Assembly: GCA_030248215.1 (NCBI GenBank)
Contig: JASANG010001289.1
Location: 62,001 to 126,000 of the forward strand
Origin: Enoplolaimus lenunculus
Taxonomy: Eukaryota > Nematoda > Enoplea > Enoplida > Thoracostomopsidae
DNA: 64,000 nucleotides
Direction: 5' to 3'
Below, piece after piece: positions 1-17,723 of this stretch (positions are counted from its first letter, which is position 1; every line of letters starts with the position of its first letter). The notes beneath the pieces are model-generated. The model ran no database searches. It had not been told where the DNA came from and saw only the letters and a program-made list of their open reading frames with translations. A program made the translations under genes and the position numbers.

Positions 1-49
1 GTTTCAGTCAATTAACATTGATTTTTACAAACAATGTCTAAAATTCCAT

Positions 50-450
50 TGAGATCATGTGGATGCACCCTCAAAACTATGGAGTGAATAATCATCGCTT
101 AAATTCAAAATAACCTAACAACAATCACAGTATAACACAAAATTTTAAAGGTCATGCGTATGCATCCCCGAAGTCGTGGAACAAAAGTATCAAACATTAA
201 CTAGGAATCAAACGTCGGAACAGGTGGTCTATGTCCGTCATAAAACAAACCAGATACACACAAACTGCAAAGTGTACTGTGAGGTCATGCGGATGCATCC
301 CCAAAGTTGTTAAACATAAGTTTTAACGGTAAACCACAATTTTAAACTTACAACAGGTGGTCAAATCCATCAAGAAATAAGCCTGATAACACACCAACTG
401 CAAATTTGACTTTGAGGTTAAGCGGATGTATCCCCAAAACTGTGGAGTAC
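50..450. repeat. Degenerate tandem repeat, unit about 132 bp
   Basis: A motif close to GAGGTCATGCGGATGCATCC recurs near 51, 149, 281 and 414, so the last three copies are 132-133 bp apart. Between them a second shared block (CAGGTGGTC ... CAAACTGCAAA) also repeats. Every + frame through the units meets stops, so I read this as non-coding tandem DNA cut by the window edge. Confidence 0.6.
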
Positions 451-664
451 AAGCTTAAACTGTCAAATATGAAACAGAAATTTTGAACAGCTGTTTGGGA
501 ACAATGTAAAACCTCGGTAGTGTTCTGTGGAACCATCCCCAACATTTTCACAACTAAGTTTCATTAGTTCGAAACCAAACGCACAGCTATCACCTCAACG
601 TCGCTTAATTGTACCCGTTTTCTTTGGAAAGTGGGTCAACGTTTGCAAAATTCAGCCGTGCTAA

Positions 665-1057
665 CAACGTTCCAACACTACAAACCACCTTGAACTGGTA
701 AACTTTTTCATTGCAACAACTATTTACAAACTTCGTATTTATCAACAGCATGAAATCAACTCGCATCGCCATATCCGCAAAAGGGTTTCCCAAAGTGACA
801 ATCTTAAATCATATCTGGAACTTCATGTCAACTCAAAAGTTGCAGGTAAAAGTTTTATCACGACAGATTTTAAGCATGTCATCAAAATGGCATTGGAACA
901 CGGACAAATGAATATTAATGCCAGGGGACGAAATGAGTTTTTATATATATTCCACCCACAAGCCTATTGGACTTACGACTTGGAAGTAATATGGTTACTA
1001 TTTGGTAGTAATTACAAACTTAGTCCAGGACACTGTTATCACATGCCTTGTAATTGA
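665..1057 (+). CDS. Unrecognised 130-codon open frame, possible exon
   Basis: The frame from CAA at 665 to TGA at 1057 is open for 130 codons without an early ATG. The first Met is deep inside, so it would have to be part of a spliced gene. The predicted protein has a basic, His/Arg-rich first half and an aromatic tail ending HCYHMPCN. An acceptor-like CAACAG ends at 747 and a good donor (GCAG|GTAAAA) lies near 845, so a smaller exon at about 748-845 is another reading. No family is recognised and no splice-compatible partner was found. It could also be a transposon remnant or chance. Confidence 0.25.
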   Translation, partial: QRSNTTNHLELVNFFIATTIYKLRIYQQHEINSHRHIRKRVSQSDNLKSYLELHVNSKVAGKSFITTDFKHVIKMALEHGQMNINARGRNEFLYIFHPQAYWTYDLEVIWLLFGSNYKLSPGHCYHMPCN

Positions 1058-1614
1058 AGACCGCAGAAACTTGCAAATCTGCAAACGAAAAAACGGGATT
1101 CTCAAACTTTACGGATTATAATTAACTTTGGTATCCAACACTTACTAATATATGTTTGCGGGTATGTTCTAATATCGTTCAAGTATTCATTTAAAGATTC
1201 TTATCATTTGCTACTTCTTGTTTGAATTCAATGGTTTGTATTTTTGCCACACTAATGCAAAACTGTGTAATTAGTGCAAAGTTTAACAAACTTTTGAAAG
1301 TGCAAATTGTCAATGCAGTAAACCTATTGCAAAATCTAGCAATTTAGCATTCTAGACACTTTAGCAACACTAGTTTCGAATGAGAGGCGTGAGAAAAATA
1401 ATGTATTGTGGTACTATTAGGGATGCATCTATTTATCGACATAGGAATCGCTAATAATCACCACTTTTTGTGAGTATCGCCATGGGCATGGCAAAAATTG
1501 ACCAGTCGCAGCCCGTGCTTTTTGTACCATAACACTAAGTTGAAATGCTAAAAATTGTCACTTGTTGGTGTCTATCAGTGTGCCTGATCCGCGATTACCG
1601 CCCTTTTCTTCCAG
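1058..1614. other. AT-rich stretch with no recognised feature
   Basis: No open frame, tandem repeat or inverted repeat that I can support was seen here. If the exon at 1615-1749 is real, this would be intron or upstream exon sequence of that gene. Confidence 0.4.
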
Positions 1615-1749
1615 TTCAACAATACCCCAATTAGTAGTGCATCTGGGTCGCCCTCAGCTGCTAACTTGGATCAATTGGTTGGCAAACTGTTTGAGAAAAT
1701 TGACAAGACTCTACCCTACGAAGTTGATGAAAATTCAGGCAGGCAATAA
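1615..1749 (+). CDS. Probable last coding exon of an unknown gene
   Basis: A strong acceptor (CCCTTTTCTTCCAG) ends at 1614. It is followed by 44 open codons and a TAA at 1747-1749. The stop overlaps an AATAAA polyadenylation signal at 1745-1750. The translation is Ser/Ala-rich at first and then amphipathic and acidic (LVGKLFEKIDKTLPYEVDEN), which looks coding. No family is recognised. One other frame across the same block is also open and ends at a GTAAGC donor near 1751, so the frame choice is not certain. Upstream exons were not identified; the open frame at 665-1057 does not join it in phase at its visible donor. Confidence 0.4.
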   Translation, partial: FNNTPISSASGSPSAANLDQLVGKLFEKIDKTLPYEVDENSGRQ

Positions 1750-1837
1750 AGTAAGCAGAACATTATTCAGAGTTTTACTTGCGTACATTTAGACTTGCAC
1801 AAAACCTGAATACATTGAATATTTGGGTATTTTGATA

Positions 1838-1962
1838 CCCCACTGGGGTAAAACCGCACCCCCGCATTACCCCCACAGGGGTAAAACCTCACCCCCACAT
1901 TACCCCCACTGGGGTAAATCGGAACCCTCACAACCCCCACATGGGGGGGTAAAACTGGGGTT
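1838..1962. repeat. Minisatellite of ACCCCCACTGGGGTAAAAC-type units
   Basis: About three and a half units of roughly 33 bp alternate CCCC and GGGG runs around a CACTGGGGTAAAAC core. The strand asymmetry switches within each unit, so each unit is a small imperfect hairpin. Confidence 0.65.
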
Positions 1963-1984
1963 TTTATAAACTTCTACATCAGAT

Positions 1985-2245
1985 GTTACGAATAAGCATC
2001 TAAATACCAAAGCCTAAGACGGAGCGTTGCATATACCTAAACCTAAATCTTGAACCAAAGGATTGCATAATCCTAAATCTAAGCCTAAGCCTAAGCCTAA
2101 GGAATTGCTTTCGATGAATTTTATTGAAATCGCAAAATCCCAACATCCCAAAATCCCAAAATCTCACCACAAACAAAAATATCATTATTTAGTTGGGGCG
2201 GTGGGATTTTGGGACGGCACTCAACTATACATGGGCCCATGGGCC
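1985..2245. mobile_element. Degenerate copy of the GGCC-end minisatellite MITE family
   Basis: CCTAAG hexamers (TTAGGC on the other strand) at 2080-2100 are followed by repeats of AAATCCCAAAATCCC near 2145-2165. The right side reads GGGACGGCAC...ACATGGGCC, the right-end signature of the GGCC family seen intact at 54823-55149. I could not find the left end. This copy joins the TTAGGC type and the GGGATTTT type of internal repeat in one element. Confidence 0.5.
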
Positions 2246-2439
2246 GAAAATTTGATATTATTCTAACTTGTTTTTCTAAAATTGTCTGAGTGTGTATATA
2301 TTGCCAAAATTTCAAATTTAGCGTCATACTTTATAATTGATCATATGTTTCCAGCTACTTTACTGCATTTGTTTCAGGGTTTTGTCATCCTAAAAACTGG
2401 TGCGTGTACACCGTTAAAAAGCGATAAAAAAGCGTTAAA

Positions 2440-2550
2440 AATGAACTTCTTGGTAACAAGAATTTTTTGTTTTCCGGCTCCGGTTCCGGTATTTTTTAAC
2501 TTTCCGGTTCCGGTTCCGGTATTTTATATATAATTTCGGTTGCACCCTGT
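2440..2550. mobile_element. Fragment of a CAGGGTGCAACCG-end (hAT-like) MITE
   Basis: CCGGTTCCGGTATTTT is repeated and the segment ends in CGGTTGCACCCTG, the end of a family found intact elsewhere in the window. Only one end is visible here. Confidence 0.5.
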
Positions 2551-2633
2551 GATCGCAAGATACAAATAAAAAACCTCGTGAACGGAGCAAGTGTGAGGTC
2601 AGACGCGAAGTACATTTTTTAAAATCACAGTGC

Positions 2634-3922
2634 ATGCGGGGTTCACGTTATAACTGGGCCAGTTTGGTCACTCCAGACATATATATGTCTTGAATGTAAA
2701 AACCTCAGTTTCTCAAATTTTACAGAAATCTGTTTGTTAAATTTTCAACCCTTAATGTCTAAAATTTAAGAGTGTGTTTCATTAACGATTAAAGACAAAT
2801 ATTTTTGAATTACAAGACAAATATGGCTGAAAAATAAGACAAATGTCTGAAATAAAAACTTGTTTGGTAATTTTTAAGACATATGTCTTCATAGAAACAA
2901 GATTTACCAGATTTGTCGCCTTCAAAATTGGGAGCTAAGCTCAACCAAATTCCCTAATTTTACAACCTTAAGATACGTCCAAAAAGTAAACTTAAATTGC
3001 GGGAGCGGGGAGCCTGAGCTTAACTCGAAATATCTTTGAAATTTGGTTATTTATTTACTCTCTTAAAGATTAAAGGGAGCAACTCACATACATGAAAATC
3101 AGAAAATAAATTCTTGAATATAAAAGACAGCTATGATGTTTGAAAGAAAAAATTTGATTCTATATAAATTATGAATATATGACATTTATGTTTCAACCAT
3201 TTCAGACACAAATTTCTGGACTGTTTATAATGTCTGAAATACAAGACATTAATGTCTTGTAAATTTGAGAAAGTAAGAGTTTTGAAATTCCAAAACAACT
3301 TTGGGTAAACATTTCGTCTGCTTATAGCTCCCATACCGTATTCAAAAATTCGTATTTGTCTGCTATGTGTAGGCTACCTTCTGTTCGTCAATATCATATG
3401 ATATTCGAGGTATTGTCTGCGAATATCATATGATATATTTTCAAATATCTGCATCCTTGAGGTAATAAACATGCCCAAATTGTTTTGTAAATATCGTACG
3501 ATGCTAGAATTTGAAATTTGAATTTCTAAATTAGGAAGACTTGATTCTAAAAGCGATTTTGTGTCAAAAACAAATTTGCAGTCGTGTATTAGGTATTTAA
3601 GAGGATATATGTGCCGCTGCCGTCCGAGTTTTTATTTATTCATTAGCACCCGAAGATTACACTGTCCCGCTGAACATCATATGATATTCGTTTTAATTTT
3701 GGAACATTGTGATATTCGCATAAATGTCCCACAGTATTACGTGAGTCACGTGACCTACCGACACTAGTACATATTGAATATTTGAGAGCGGTAGTTTCTA
3801 AAGCTGTCATATGATATTGTAATTTTGTCTGTTGACCCATAACAGCCCGAATTTTAACGTGACGTCGTATCAACATGGACAATCCGTGACCCGCCTGCCC
3901 GGTGACAACTTTAATCCCGCAT
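2634..3922. mobile_element. Inverted-repeat element with CATATG palindromes, copy 1
   Basis: The left end ATGCGGGGTTCACGTTATAA resembles the inverted right end (ATGCGGGATTAAAGTTGTCA) over about 45 bp. The same ends flank a shorter, cleaner copy at 56618-57299. The body holds several ATATCATATGATAT-type palindromes (near 3391, 3424, 3677 and 3809). A separate repeat of about 590 bp (2690-3275) lies inside it. No coding sequence was found. Confidence 0.6.
2690..3275. mobile_element. AAGACATATGTCTT-rich repeat of about 590 bp, copy 1
   Basis: This block aligns by eye with 15812-16412. It shares the landmarks CCAAAATTGGGAGCTAA, TTTACAACCTTAAGATACGTC, AGCCTGAGCTTAAC and ACATGAAAATCAGAAA in the same order. 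Both copies are full of AAGACA/TGTCTT half-sites. It is nested within the element at 2634-3922. Confidence 0.6.
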
Positions 3923-4194
3923 AAATCGGCTATCTTTCAGGTGAAGTGGGTGAGTGTGAGCTTTATGGGTACATGTTTAGAATAGGGTAAAATCCTCGTG
4001 ACCTTAAACCTTAACGTATTTTTTTAATCAGGATGAATTCAATGTTGTTGTGGATGGTGTATCCGTTTGGGGAAATATATGTGGTAAAAACACATAAACC
4101 ATGTCCACTCAACCGACAATCAAAACAGTGATAGAACACTGAAGAAAAGCTAGGTCAGCATCATATTCCAGAACAAGGATTAGATAACCGTCAG

Positions 4195-4655
4195 GGCCAA
4201 TGTTGCTTTATAGGCCGTCACATTTTCCCGGTACAGAAATGTACCAGGAGTACCCGTCCCATTTTCCCGGGACAGCAATGTACCAGGAGTACATTCAAAA
4301 AATATAATTGGGACAGCGGGACAGTTGGGACAGATGAGACAGTGGGACAGATGGGACAGTTGGGACAGCTGGGACAGTTGGGACAGATGGGGCAGATGGA
4401 ATAGTTGGGACAGATTTGATAGTTGGGACAGATGGGACAGATGGGACACTTGAGAAAGATGGGACAGATGGGATAGTTGGGACAAACGGGACAGATGAGA
4501 CAGTTGGACTGATGGGACAGTTGGGACAGATGGGACAGTTGGGCAGATGGGACAGTTGGACAGATGGGACAGATGGGACAGTTGGGACAGATGGGACAGT
4601 GGGACGGGTATATTTGTCCCGGGAAATTGGGACGGCCTTTATAGCAACACGGGCC
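4195..4655. mobile_element. GGCC-end MITE carrying a GGGACAGATG minisatellite
   Basis: Its ends are inverted: the left begins GGCCAATGTTGCTTTATAGG and the right, on the other strand, begins GGCCCGTGTTGCTATAAAGG. They are flanked by a perfect 8-bp duplication ACCGTCAG (4187-4194 and 4656-4663). The body (about 4297-4606) is an array of roughly 30 decamers GGGACAGATG/GGGACAGTTG. The ends resemble those of the TTAGGC-bearing elements, so they appear to be one superfamily with different internal arrays. Long open frames across the array are a by-product of the period. Confidence 0.85.
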
Positions 4656-4739
4656 ACCGTCAGGACCGGATTTAAAGTGGTATTAGGCCCGAGGCCCATA
4701 AACTAGCAGACCTATAAAATAAACTAATGCAACACGTTT

Positions 4740-5500
4740 AGCAGTGACAATGTATTGTCCACCAGGAAACATTATATGTCCGAAAAGAGCGAAAATCGCA
4801 GCATATGAATATGTAAATGGATTTAAGAATGAAGCTTTCTCGCGAGATTCAATATAAAACTACGTATGCATCTTGTTCGGTTCGCTTTACCAGGTTTCAT
4901 TGAGAGTGGGGCCAGTTTAATAGGTGGCTCAAAATCGAAAGCTTGCTTTTACCATGATTTAACACAATACGTCTATCCTCAACCTCGTTTTACACGCGAG
5001 ATTATGTAGCAATTGAGATGACTTGATGTTAGAGAAAAAACCCAAGAGTGTCTTGGGATTTAACTTAAAAAACAAGCGTGACGTGTGTATAGCTCGCTCC
5101 ACTCAAGTTTCTGATGTTAATGTAGCTCCCCCGATTCCACGCCAAAACTTAAATTTTTAAAAATTCAAACTTTAATTTCCCAAATTCCTCTATTGGACTC
5201 AAATTTTATTGTCGAAAAATTGGACAAATTATATAAAGTACCATTTGACACAGGTCGCGGAGCTACAAGATGAATATTGTTAAATGTTTGCCAATCAGAC
5301 GTCTGACTAACGAGTTTTTGTTTAACGAAATTTCGATCCGAACCATGATCGTTGGTAGCGCGCCAAATCAGTTATTTGACAACTCTTCAAGGAAACTTCG
5401 GATTGCAGAAAGCTTACCCCCACTCGACTGTAGAGCTCTGCAAACTGCGTCAAATGATATATTTGTAAAACTTTGAAAAAACATTTGGTTTCCAAGGGGT
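4740..5500. mobile_element. Degenerate copy of the 1.2-kb CAGGG-end element
   Basis: The sequence follows the interior of the element at 17900-19125. Shared landmarks in order are GGGGCCA, CATATGAAT, GATTTAACACAA, CCCAAG-TGTCTTGG, GACACAGGT-GCGGA, GAATATTGTTAAATG and GCGCCAAATCAGTTATTTGAC. The terminal inverted repeats are not evident, so the copy is truncated or decayed. Confidence 0.6.
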
Positions 5501-5506
5501 TGAACT

Positions 5507-5669
5507 CCACACAAAAAAGTATTTCTGATATGCAGAAAGTGTTTTCAGGATAACAGAAATATTTCTAGAATTTCAGAAATATATTTCAAGTGACCTTTAT
5601 GTAAATTAATTTCTGAAATACAAGAGATTTTTTCCTACATATATTAAAAGAAATTTTGTTTTGAGTGTG
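5507..5669. mobile_element. MITE with CACACAAAAAAGTATTTCTG ends, copy 1
   Basis: The left end CACACAAAAAAGTATTTCTG and right end TTTTGTTTTGAGTGTGG are inverted. Better-preserved relatives of about 245 bp lie at 28763-29007 and 49711-49956. No coding content. Confidence 0.6.
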
Positions 5670-6171
5670 GCCTTAAAAATCGAATTTTATCAAAAATTCA
5701 AATTTGGCAAGGGAATGACCAGGGGGTCATCAGAAGCTATATGCAAAGTTTCAAAATGCATCTGAGACCGCCTATCTGCGGTCAATGGCGTACCTGAATC
5801 TCATTTCGATAGGGCTAACTTTATTATTTTTGGTATTAAAACCTAGCGAAAATGTTCAAAAACTACTAGGATTTCGAGGATTCAAGTTTATTTAAATACA
5901 ATGGCTTATTTCTGATTGTCACAAATCTCTGTAAATATATCCCATCCTTTGCTCCTTCGCCCGTACTTTCAAATGCGATCAGCATCTATCACTAGTTAGC
6001 GCTAGGTTTTCAAACTGACAAACCTCTGTAATGGTGGCCCAAATGTATACAAGACAAATCAAATCTAAAATTGTTAACTTCTGAATTTCAAGCCAAATTA
6101 ACGATTCGAAAGATACACCAATCACTAACCTATAATACCAGGTGCGACACATTTCAAAATGGGATCCTTGC
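5670..6171. other. AT-rich DNA with no recognised feature
   Basis: I see no gene, tandem repeat or clear inverted repeat between the two flanking MITEs. A GGGGGTCATCAGAAG block near 5723 resembles text near 30480 in another repeat and may be degenerate element DNA. Confidence 0.35.
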
Positions 6172-6519
6172 TTTAGGGTTGTCCTATACTCGACGTCCTG
6201 TGCTGTCCGTCAAGGTTCGTCACACATACGCCACCCTTCATCCAGGCCCGTAGCCATGGGGGTCTTAACCCCGCCAGAAAAATTTTGGCCCCACTAGAGA
6301 ATTTTTAACCTTGCTTGTGCTCATTGAAAGCCCTTGAATGCCCCGTTGAAAAATTTTTAGCCCCCCCTAGTAATGTGAGCTGGCTACGAGCCTGCCTGTC
6401 ACTGTCCGTTATCCGTACCAGCACCGTTTCTACTATACGTTATCCTGCGTGAGTTATCTGCGTACGATACCGCACGGCTTGGACAGCGCCGGACGTCAAC
6501 AACATAGGGCAGCCCTAAA
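6172..6519. mobile_element. GACGTC-rich MITE, split by a nested MITE
   Basis: The ends TTTAGGGTTGTCCTATACTC and, inverted, TTTAGGGCTGCCCTATGTTG define the element. Just inside them are GACGTCC / GGACGTC and runs of CCGTC. A related, uninterrupted copy is at 42257-42413 and a relative sits in actin intron 3 (11638-11795). The middle is displaced by another MITE at about 6243-6398. Confidence 0.65.
6243..6398. mobile_element. CCCGTAGCC MITE nested in the GACGTC MITE
   Basis: CAGGCCCGTAGCC on the left and GGCTACGAGCCTG on the right form the inverted ends. The body carries AAAATTTTTAGCCCC-like blocks. Relatives occur at 31243, 32387, 34165, 35263 and 47189. Confidence 0.65.
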
Positions 6520-7828
6520 ACCCTTGAAGCTTGTTTTTATACGTCTAAACCGCCAAGCGGCTGTATACTTAATAATATACTGCCAGTCATACAACTATAT
6601 GCAGACTATACTGTATAGTGATAGGTTTGTTATACTGCAAACGTTTTTAATATAGACAACCACGTTAAAATATTGTCCTTTATGCGTGTGCTACATAGCG
6701 TATACGCTTTTACGCTGATTCATTGTTTATTAGTCCTACGAGTACACCAACGATGAATACACAACCGTTACTTTTTAGTTAAATGTGATTGGTTAAACTA
6801 TAGTTTGTTATCGTTGATTTTGATTGGCTGTCTAAGTCTAGCGACCGAAATATTGGAAATTGGTTGGATATAAAAATTGGTTATTTTACACAAGCCTATG
6901 AATACAACCGTTTACTTTTTGTTTCGTAGTTAAATGTGATTTGTTAAAGTAAACGTAGGTTTGATTTTGATTGGCTGTTATGTCTGGCAAAGGATATACT
7001 GCAAATTGGTTGGATATAAAAATTGGTTGTTTTCGTTATGCGATGATGCATAGTTTTACATTTACTTAGGCTTATGCTAATGTGATACATAGTTTTAAAG
7101 CAGCTATTAACTTGTCAACATGCCGTAGAAGCTGTTGAGTGTTGATTTTTCAAGTTTAATGTTACTCCGCGCTGTATTTTAATTTGTTTTTCTGCGCACC
7201 ACTATTTCAGCAGAGAGTGTGGTTAGACGGCTGTAGCCTGGAAGGATGCAGCAGGACAGTATATTTTTCGGTCAGCTAAGCTAGACAAGGTGGAGACGTA
7301 GGTTGATTGAAAACTAGAAAGATTTGAAATCCAGAAGGAAATGTTTTAAAACCTTTCACTTTTTGCAGTCATTACACATGTTTGTCTACTGAAGTGCATC
7401 TATTAAAATTTTAGCGCTGTTCTGTGCTGGTTTAGCATATTTTTTGACACTTATAATATTGATTTAGGGTGTCTGTTGGTCGGAAATAATTCTCAAAAAC
7501 GTCGCATGAACAAATTGGCAATCATTTTTAAACTACAATCAATTATTGATAAGTTAACTCATCGAAAACAATTTAATAGATAAATGATGCAAAATTTTTA
7601 TACAACATACACACCAAGTAGGTGTAAAATTACAATGTGGACATTTCTATTCCGATTGATTGTGCAATCGGATCGGAATCGGAACTCGTTTTGAATCGGA
7701 ATTCCAATTGCATCCTGGGAGTGATAGATATCAGTACAACAAATTAAACGCCGTGGAACAAACTCGTTAATCAAAGATTTGTAAACTACGAAATTTTACA
7801 TTTATCTGGTACTGGTTTTTTAATGTAT
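6520..7828. other. Intergenic AT-rich DNA with a local duplication
   Basis: A block of about 115 bp around 6750-6890 (CAACCGTTACTTTTTAGTTA ... GGATATAAAAATTGGTT) recurs in diverged form at about 6903-7030. A fragment with ATCGGATCGGAATCGGAA near 7670-7710 ends TTGCATCCTGGG like the CAGGG-end MITEs. No gene is visible. Confidence 0.45.
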
Positions 7829-8151
7829 TAGTCAAACCAAGAGTGAATGATTTTTACAAGAGTGTGCAACTGGGTACATTCTGTACACAAAATAATGTAC
7901 CCAGCGCACGTTGTATTTTTGACCTTTCCCCCTTATTTGGGGGGACCATTGAACCAATATTTTGAATTTTAGCTAAAGTCGCTCCGATTATTTAACTCCT
8001 ATGTTTACTATGTCGATTAAGTGGTGACTACCCCCAAATCAGGGGGGGTCGAGCAAAAATGAAACACGTGCTGGTACACTTTGTGCCATGCACTACCGCA
8101 TCAGTTGCACACTCTTCTGCAAGTGTACATCATTCACTCTTGGTCAAACTA
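7829..8151. mobile_element. MITE with TTAGTCAAACCAAGAGTG ends
   Basis: The left arm (TTAGTCAAACCAAGAGTGAA ... AGAGTGTGCAACT) reappears inverted on the right (AGTTGCACACTCTT ... TTCACTCTTGGTCAAACTA) over about 45 bp. The interior has opposed CCCCCTTATTTGGGGGG and CCCCCAAATCAGGGGGG blocks. A partial copy of the left half lies at 39945-40080. Confidence 0.75.
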
Positions 8152-15298
<7,147 letters not shown>

Positions 15299-15811
15299 AG
15301 TTTTCATCTTCAATTTGAAGATTCTCAAGTCACAAATAGTGCAAAAAATTGCTACATTATTTAGTATAACTACAGTATATACTTGTTATCATTTTCAATT
15401 TGATTAGGCAGTTTTCAATTTTCATTCGGTTGTCGAACATTAAAAGTGGTCGAATACATACAAAGTAAGCTGTGCTGTGCTTATTTTACGTTTGAAACTC
15501 GGGCTTTTCGGTTGGAAATATAATGAATCTACGTTCAATGTTGTCAAGCTAGTCTCAATTACGCAGTAATTTATGTGCTTGGGAATATGACAGACAAATA
15601 AACACTGTCGAGAAAAACATATTAGATTGAAGTGAAGAATTTGAGCAGTGATAGGTGCTATTCATTAATTTTTTTAATTTTTGTTTTAATAAAAGTGTTG
15701 TTTTTTATTGTATTTTTTCATTGCATATCCCGCAAGTGCAAAATTATAATGCGCCGAATTCATAAAAATGGCGTTCGCAGTATCTAAGTATTCCATACAG
15801 CAATCCGGGCC

Positions 15812-16412
15812 TACACACAAAATCAATTGTCTTGTATTCAAGAAATATTGTCTGAAATTTAAGACAATAATTATGTCTTGATACGGACTTCAGACTTATA
15901 TATGTCTTGAATTCGAGACTTATATTAAATTTCTTAAATTATTTAGAAATATTGGTCTAAAATTTTTGACACTTAAATGACTGAAATTTAAGACTGTTTT
16001 GTGAATGATTAAGAAAAATATTTCTGAAATACAAGACAAATATTTCTGAAATAAAACACAGAGATTTGCCACGAAAATCGGCTCCAAAATTGGGGGCTAA
16101 ATCTCGACGGAATACCTTAATTTTACAACCTATGATACGTCCAAGACGTCAACTTAGGTTTGGGCGAGCCTGAGTTCAACCCGAAATATGTCTGAAGTTC
16201 GATTATATATACACTGTTAAGAATATAACCAGCAACTTTTTTACGTACATGAAAATCAGAAATTAATTCTTGAATATAAGACGATTATTTCTTGATGAAA
16301 TTTGTGTTATAAATTGGCAATAGCAATTTCTTGAACATAATACATTTATGTTTAACCATTAAAGAAACGAATTTCTGAGTTTTTAAGGCTATTAATGTGT
16401 GAAATACAAGAC
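15812..16412. mobile_element. AAGACA/TGTCTT-rich repeat of about 590 bp, copy 2
   Basis: It matches 2690-3275 in order and spacing (CCAAAATTGGGGGCTAA, TTTTACAACCTATGATACGTC, GAGCCTGAGTTCAACCCGAA, ACATGAAAATCAGAAATTAA). It starts ACACACAAAATCAATTGTCT and shares the 'CACACAAAA...' start with the smaller CACACAAAAAAG MITEs, so the two families may be related. Confidence 0.6.
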
Positions 16413-16414
16413 AG

Positions 16415-16640
16415 CAGAGTGAAACCGGAGGTGAAAACTACCGGAGCCGGAGGTCAACGAAACTTGCTGGAGGTGAGGCGAAATTAGGTGGTAAAAATGA
16501 TGGTTAATCAGTTAATTTGTGCTAATATCTGCAATATGTTGCTCAGTTTTTTGGTTTTACGCTAAGATTCTGCGAAATTTTGGAAATTCTATCTTAAAAA
16601 TTGTGATAAAAGTAGCCTTGACAGAGTATTTACAAAAAGA
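16415..16640. mobile_element. CCGGAGG MITE, left half
   Basis: CAGAGTGAAACCGGAGGTGA begins the copy. It continues AACGAAACTTGCTGGAGGTG and GCGAAATTAGGTGGTAAAAA, as in the full copies at 37264-37665 and 62441-62748. The right half is missing. Confidence 0.6.
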
Positions 16641-16684
16641 TTCCTCAAACGGACACTAGGTACTATAAAACAATTCATGTTGTA

Positions 16685-16865
16685 CAGTGGCGGATCCAGG
16701 ATCTCAAAATGCGGTGACCAAAATTTCACAGGTAATAAACTTACTTTTGTCCCACATAAACCACGAACTATTGTCACAAAATTGCAAAGTATATAATTTT
16801 TGTCGAGGTGCTGTTGGGGGGCCCCACGGCCGGGGTAGCACCCCATGGATCCGCCATTGATGTTG
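16685..16865. mobile_element. CAGTGGCGGATCCA MITE
   Basis: CAGTGGCGGATCCAGGAT on the left and CCATGGATCCGCCATTG on the right are inverted ends around about 150 bp. Single ends of the same family occur near 33420, 40806 and 45728. Confidence 0.65.
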
Positions 16866-17225
16866 TATTGAGATGGGATACATTTTGTGCTAAAAGTATG
16901 TTTGACTTTTTGCTCGAGAGGACCTGCTTCAATTTTATAATTGTGGTTCGTAATCGGACCCACGTGATAGCAAATGTCAGTTATTTTGAGCTAGAAATTC
17001 GAGCCTACAACTTTAATGTACTAGCATGGTGTATTAATGGACAGCAAACTAATGGAGACAAAACGGAAAGGGATAATGATAAAGTGAGATAGAAACGCAA
17101 ATGTGATGGTAGACAGCAGGGTTTAGGTAATCGGAGGTGAAAAATACCGGAGTTCAACTTTCAAAACGAAGTTTTCGGTAAGTATATAGTTGAATTGATG
17201 TTTAATTTCCTTATTAACAAATCTG

Positions 17226-17399
17226 GGCCAATGTATAGAACAGGGCTGGAACAGTAGTATAAGCATATTCCTAAGCCTAAGCCGAAGCGTATGGATGAGC
17301 CTATTCCTAAGCCTAAGCAAAAAAATTAGTCTAAAGCTTAAACTGGCTCGTATTATAGCCCCTCCGGAAAACGATCCGGCCCTGTTCTATACATGGGCC
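17226..17399. mobile_element. TTAGGC-array MITE (GGCC ends), 174 bp
   Basis: Ends GGCCAATGTATAGAACAGGG and, inverted, GGCCCATGTATAGAACAGGG. Flanks CAAATCTG and GAAATCTG give a 7/8 target duplication. The body has several CCTAAG hexamers. Confidence 0.85.
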
Positions 17400-17534
17400 G
17401 AAATCTGTAAGGTGTTATTAAACCTTTTGGTTTTATGTTTATTTTTCGGAATCTCGGCAATTTTTTTCTAAATTTGTACCAAAAGTTTGAACTAAACGCA
17501 CCAAACAAATAAATTCTGTAAGACTAAAAATTTC

Positions 17535-17723
17535 GGCCTATGTTACTTTAAGGGGCGTCAAGGTTTCTGGTGGGTCTACAAACCAGTATAGGTTTAGATT
17601 CTAAATTACATTTTTTGCTTAGGCTTTTAGGCTTAAGCTTAGGCTTAGGAATTTATTTTTGCAACGCTTAGGCTTAGGAATACGCTTAATTTACTGTTTA
17701 CACACCTTAAAGTAACATTGGCC
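17535..17723. mobile_element. TTAGGC-array MITE (GGCC ends), 189 bp
   Basis: Ends GGCCTATGTTACTTTAAGGG and, inverted, GGCCAATGTTACTTTAAGGT. The flanking 8-bp duplication AAAATTTC is perfect (17527-17534 and 17724-17731). TTAGGC hexamers lie at about 17620-17690. The ACTTTAAGGG ends define a subfamily distinct from the AAAGAACAGGGGCGG ends. Confidence 0.9.

Noticed and set aside
4180-4706. Long frames on both strands rich in Val-Pro-Ser or Gly-Thr-Asp
   Set aside because: They arise from the GGGACAGATG decamer array inside a MITE; both strands are open and no splice or start context supports them.
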